NCBI GenBank assembly: GCA_013151235.1
Contig: JAADIO010000054.1
Coordinates: 1-9,639, forward strand
DNA from: Deltaproteobacteria bacterium
GTDB taxonomy: Bacteria > CG2-30-53-67
DNA length: 9,639 bases
Direction: 5' to 3'
Shown here: in pieces, positions 7,598 through 9,639 of the stretch
How positions within the stretch are numbered: position 1 is the stretch's first letter
How the letters are laid out: each line of letters begins with the position of its first letter
Made by a program: the position numbers and the translations under genes
The notes under the pieces: model-generated
What the model saw: only the letters and a program-made list of their open reading frames with translations
What the model was told of the DNA's origin: nothing
The model's database searches: none

Positions 7598-7981
7598 TCA
7601 AGCCGTCAGAATCACCTGGGCCACCGCATACTTGCGGATGTGGGAAAGGGAGAGGTAGGCATGAAAGACCCCGATCTTTTCAGCCTGCTCCCGAGTCTTT
7701 CCATGAAGGATCAGCTCCGGCTTTCCCGCCCCGGTACGGCACACCTCAATCTCGGGGAAGCTCACCCCCCTTCCCCATCCCATCCCGAGGGCTTTCATGG
7801 CCGCCTCCTTGGCGGCAAAACGGGCGGCATAATGTTCAAACCGGTTCTTTCTTGATTCACAGTACCGTACCTCCTGCTCCGTAAAAACCCGTACACGGAA
7901 TCGCTCCGGATAGCGGGTCATCGCCTTTTCCATCCGGTCGACCTCCACCAGATCGATCCCGATTCCGACAATTCCTTTCAT
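7598..7981 (-). CDS. acpS: Holo-[acyl-carrier-protein] synthase
   Basis: Transfers the 4'-phosphopantetheine arm of coenzyme A to a serine of acyl carrier protein, making it active for fatty acid synthesis; cytoplasmic and essential in most bacteria. The family's signatures are present: GIGIDLVEVDR near the N-terminus with the Mg-binding Asp, RVFTEQEVRYC, the helix FAAKEAAMKALG with the second metal ligand Glu and the catalytic-site Lys, and SLSH near the C-terminus. The length of about 127 residues is normal. The start is ambiguous. GTG at 7982-7984 and ATG at 7979-7981 are adjacent; I chose ATG because it is the commoner start and matches the family's MxGIGxD opening. The gene is convergent with the pseudopilin gene, ten bases apart, and lies downstream of gap beyond a terminator. 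I see no promoter of its own, so it may depend on read-through. Confidence 0.96.
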   Translation of the reverse strand: MKGIVGIGIDLVEVDRMEKAMTRYPERFRVRVFTEQEVRYCESRKNRFEHYAARFAAKEAAMKALGMGWGRGVSFPEIEVCRTGAGKPELILHGKTREQAEKIGVFHAYLSLSHIRKYAVAQVILTA

Positions 7982-8002
7982 CACTTCCGGTCCCTTTCCG
8001 CG

Positions 8003-8039
8003 AAAACAAAAATGCCGGCGGAGACCTTCCCGCCGGCAT
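8003..8039 (-). terminator. Rho-independent terminator after gap
   Basis: On the minus strand a perfect 10-bp stem ATGCCGGCGG / CCGCCGGCAT (8030-8039 with 8012-8021, loop of eight) is followed by TTTTGTTTT. It lies about 27 bases beyond the gap stop codon and 20 bases before the acpS start, so it should end most gap transcripts while some read-through could supply acpS. Confidence 0.88.
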
Positions 8040-8065
8040 GGATCATCACAAACCTCCTCGCTCCC

Positions 8066-9082
<1,017 letters not shown>

Positions 9083-9134
9083 TTAATATGGATCAGATAT
9101 TTATTTTGAAATAATGCATGTGAAGAGTGTCGAC

Positions 9135-9162
9135 AGTTTACAAGAATCCTGAAAAAAGTCAA
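9135..9162 (-). promoter_or_regulatory. Predicted sigma-70 promoter of gap
   Basis: On the minus strand the -35 box is TTGACT (9157-9162) and the -10 box is TAAACT (9135-9140), with 16 bases between them. Transcription would start about 58 bases before the gap ATG. It is back to back with the tRNA promoter, only 13 bases away. Confidence 0.55.
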
Positions 9163-9175
9163 CGGGTATTTGATC

Positions 9176-9205
9176 TTGACAAGGGTTTTTCCCCGATGCT
9201 ATAGT
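9176..9205 (+). promoter_or_regulatory. Strong sigma-70 promoter of tRNA-Ala
   Basis: A perfect TTGACA (9176-9181), 18 bases, then TATAGT (9200-9205, five of six matches). The predicted start near 9212 is about 12 bases before the mature tRNA, the usual arrangement for a stable RNA gene. Confidence 0.85.
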
Positions 9206-9223
9206 GCAACCTCAAATTTGCAG

Positions 9224-9277
<54 letters not shown>

Positions 9278-9299
<22 letters not shown>

Positions 9300-9368
9300 T
9301 TTTTCTTTTGCAACGATGTTGCGAAAGAAAAAGCCGCGGCACAGCCCGAAGGGCGAAGCCGGGCGGAA
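9278..9368 (+). repeat. Direct repeat, copy 1: tRNA-Ala 3' end plus flank
   Basis: 91 bases identical to 9549-9639. This copy starts in the T-loop of the intact tRNA, covers its 3' end and CCA, then a 15-bp hairpin (9300-9314 with 9318-9332, loop GAT, one G-U pair) and a GC-rich part with the small hairpin GCCC-GAA-GGGC. It stops just before the terminator stem at 9369. Confidence 0.95.
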
Positions 9369-9401
9369 GCTTTGACCATTCGGTTGAAGCCTCTCTTTTT
9401 T
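9369..9401 (+). terminator. Rho-independent terminator of tRNA-Ala
   Basis: GCTTTGACC (9369-9377) pairs with GGTTGAAGC (9382-9390) over nine positions, two of them G-U, around the loop ATTC, and is followed by CTCTCTTTTTT. It is about 70 bases after the tRNA and would give a primary transcript of about 190 bases. Confidence 0.7.
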
Positions 9402-9449
9402 GTTCACACACGGGATCGCACCGACATCATCATATCTGAGTCGTCGGTT

Positions 9450-9548
9450 GGCCTCCCCCGAAAAACCCCGGGGAAGGCCCAATGAAAGGAATGGACCATT
9501 CATCCCCCCTCCCCGGCCCCAAAACCCGGCCGGCGAGGGGACGCATTG
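9450..9548. other. Hairpin-rich ~99-base stretch, possible small palindromic insertion
   Basis: Contains two large GC-rich hairpins. One pairs 9450-9460 with 9469-9479 (11 positions, one mismatch); the other pairs 9506-9518 with 9528-9540 (13 positions, one mismatch). Neither has a T-run. It is bounded on the left by GTCGTCGGTT (9440-9449), a 10-base match to the tRNA T-arm at 9269-9278, and on the right by the repeat copy starting at the next tRNA bases. The layout resembles a REP/BIME-type palindromic unit, but this is inferred from two hairpins only. I see no gene here or anywhere between 9300 and the window end. Confidence 0.4.
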
Positions 9549-9639
9549 TCGATCCCGATCAGCTCCACCATTTTTCTTTTGCAACGATGTTGCGAAAGAA
9601 AAAGCCGCGGCACAGCCCGAAGGGCGAAGCCGGGCGGAA
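9549..9639 (+). repeat. Direct repeat, copy 2: tRNA-Ala 3' fragment plus flank, cut by window edge
   Basis: Identical over 91 bases to 9278-9368, offset 271. It begins with the last 22 bases of the tRNA (9549-9570, including CCA) without the 5' part, so it is not a working tRNA. The identity runs to the last base of the window and may continue beyond it. Candidate explanations are an integrase attachment site, a tandem duplication, or a sequence-assembly effect. Confidence 0.93.

Overview
This window looks like ordinary chromosome from a Gram-negative-type bacterium of moderate GC content. The nearest fit I can suggest is the former Deltaproteobacteria (Desulfobacterota) or a neighbouring phylum. 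The basis is an inference from the mix of genes: a HrcA/CIRCE-controlled groESL operon, a type II secretion-like pseudopilin, a Bacillus-like NAD-type GAPDH, and a ParA/MinD-like pair whose second member starts with a ParB-like LGRG motif. No gene here fixes the taxon, and I could not run a database search.

Layout. Positions 1-476 hold no convincing gene. They contain a CCCCTTTG low-complexity run, an AT-rich promoter region and a leader with two possible hairpins. A three-gene plus-strand operon follows (477-3107): an intact ParA-type ATPase with a C-terminal CBM48/AMPK-type glycogen-binding domain, a ParA/MinD-like protein that has lost its nucleotide-binding lysine and Walker B aspartate, and a small uncharacterised protein. 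A strong bidirectional terminator (3157-3196) separates it from the convergent groES-groEL operon (minus strand, 5174 to 3220). groESL has a promoter and a near-perfect CIRCE operator at 5263-5289.

Divergent from groESL is a second plus-strand pair (5462-7587): a single-AAA+ Clp/Hsp100 ATPase with a ClpC-like D2 module and a candidate ClpP-docking VGF tripeptide, then, overlapping by four bases, a pseudopilin whose GspG-type domain appears to be duplicated. Convergent to these are acpS and gap on the minus strand, with a terminator between them. A strong promoter, a tRNA-Ala(GGC) gene and its terminator follow. The last 91 bases of the window repeat exactly the 3' end of that tRNA and its downstream flank, and a hairpin-rich stretch of about 99 bases lies just before the second copy.

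How the genes may work together. groESL, the Clp-type ATPase, gap, acpS and the tRNA are housekeeping or protein-quality functions. The parts most likely to be poorly described are the ParA-CBM48 / pseudo-ParA / small-protein operon, which could be a positioning or partition system with a polyglucan cargo (a hypothesis); the Clp ATPase-pseudopilin pair; and the tRNA-anchored repeat at the right edge.
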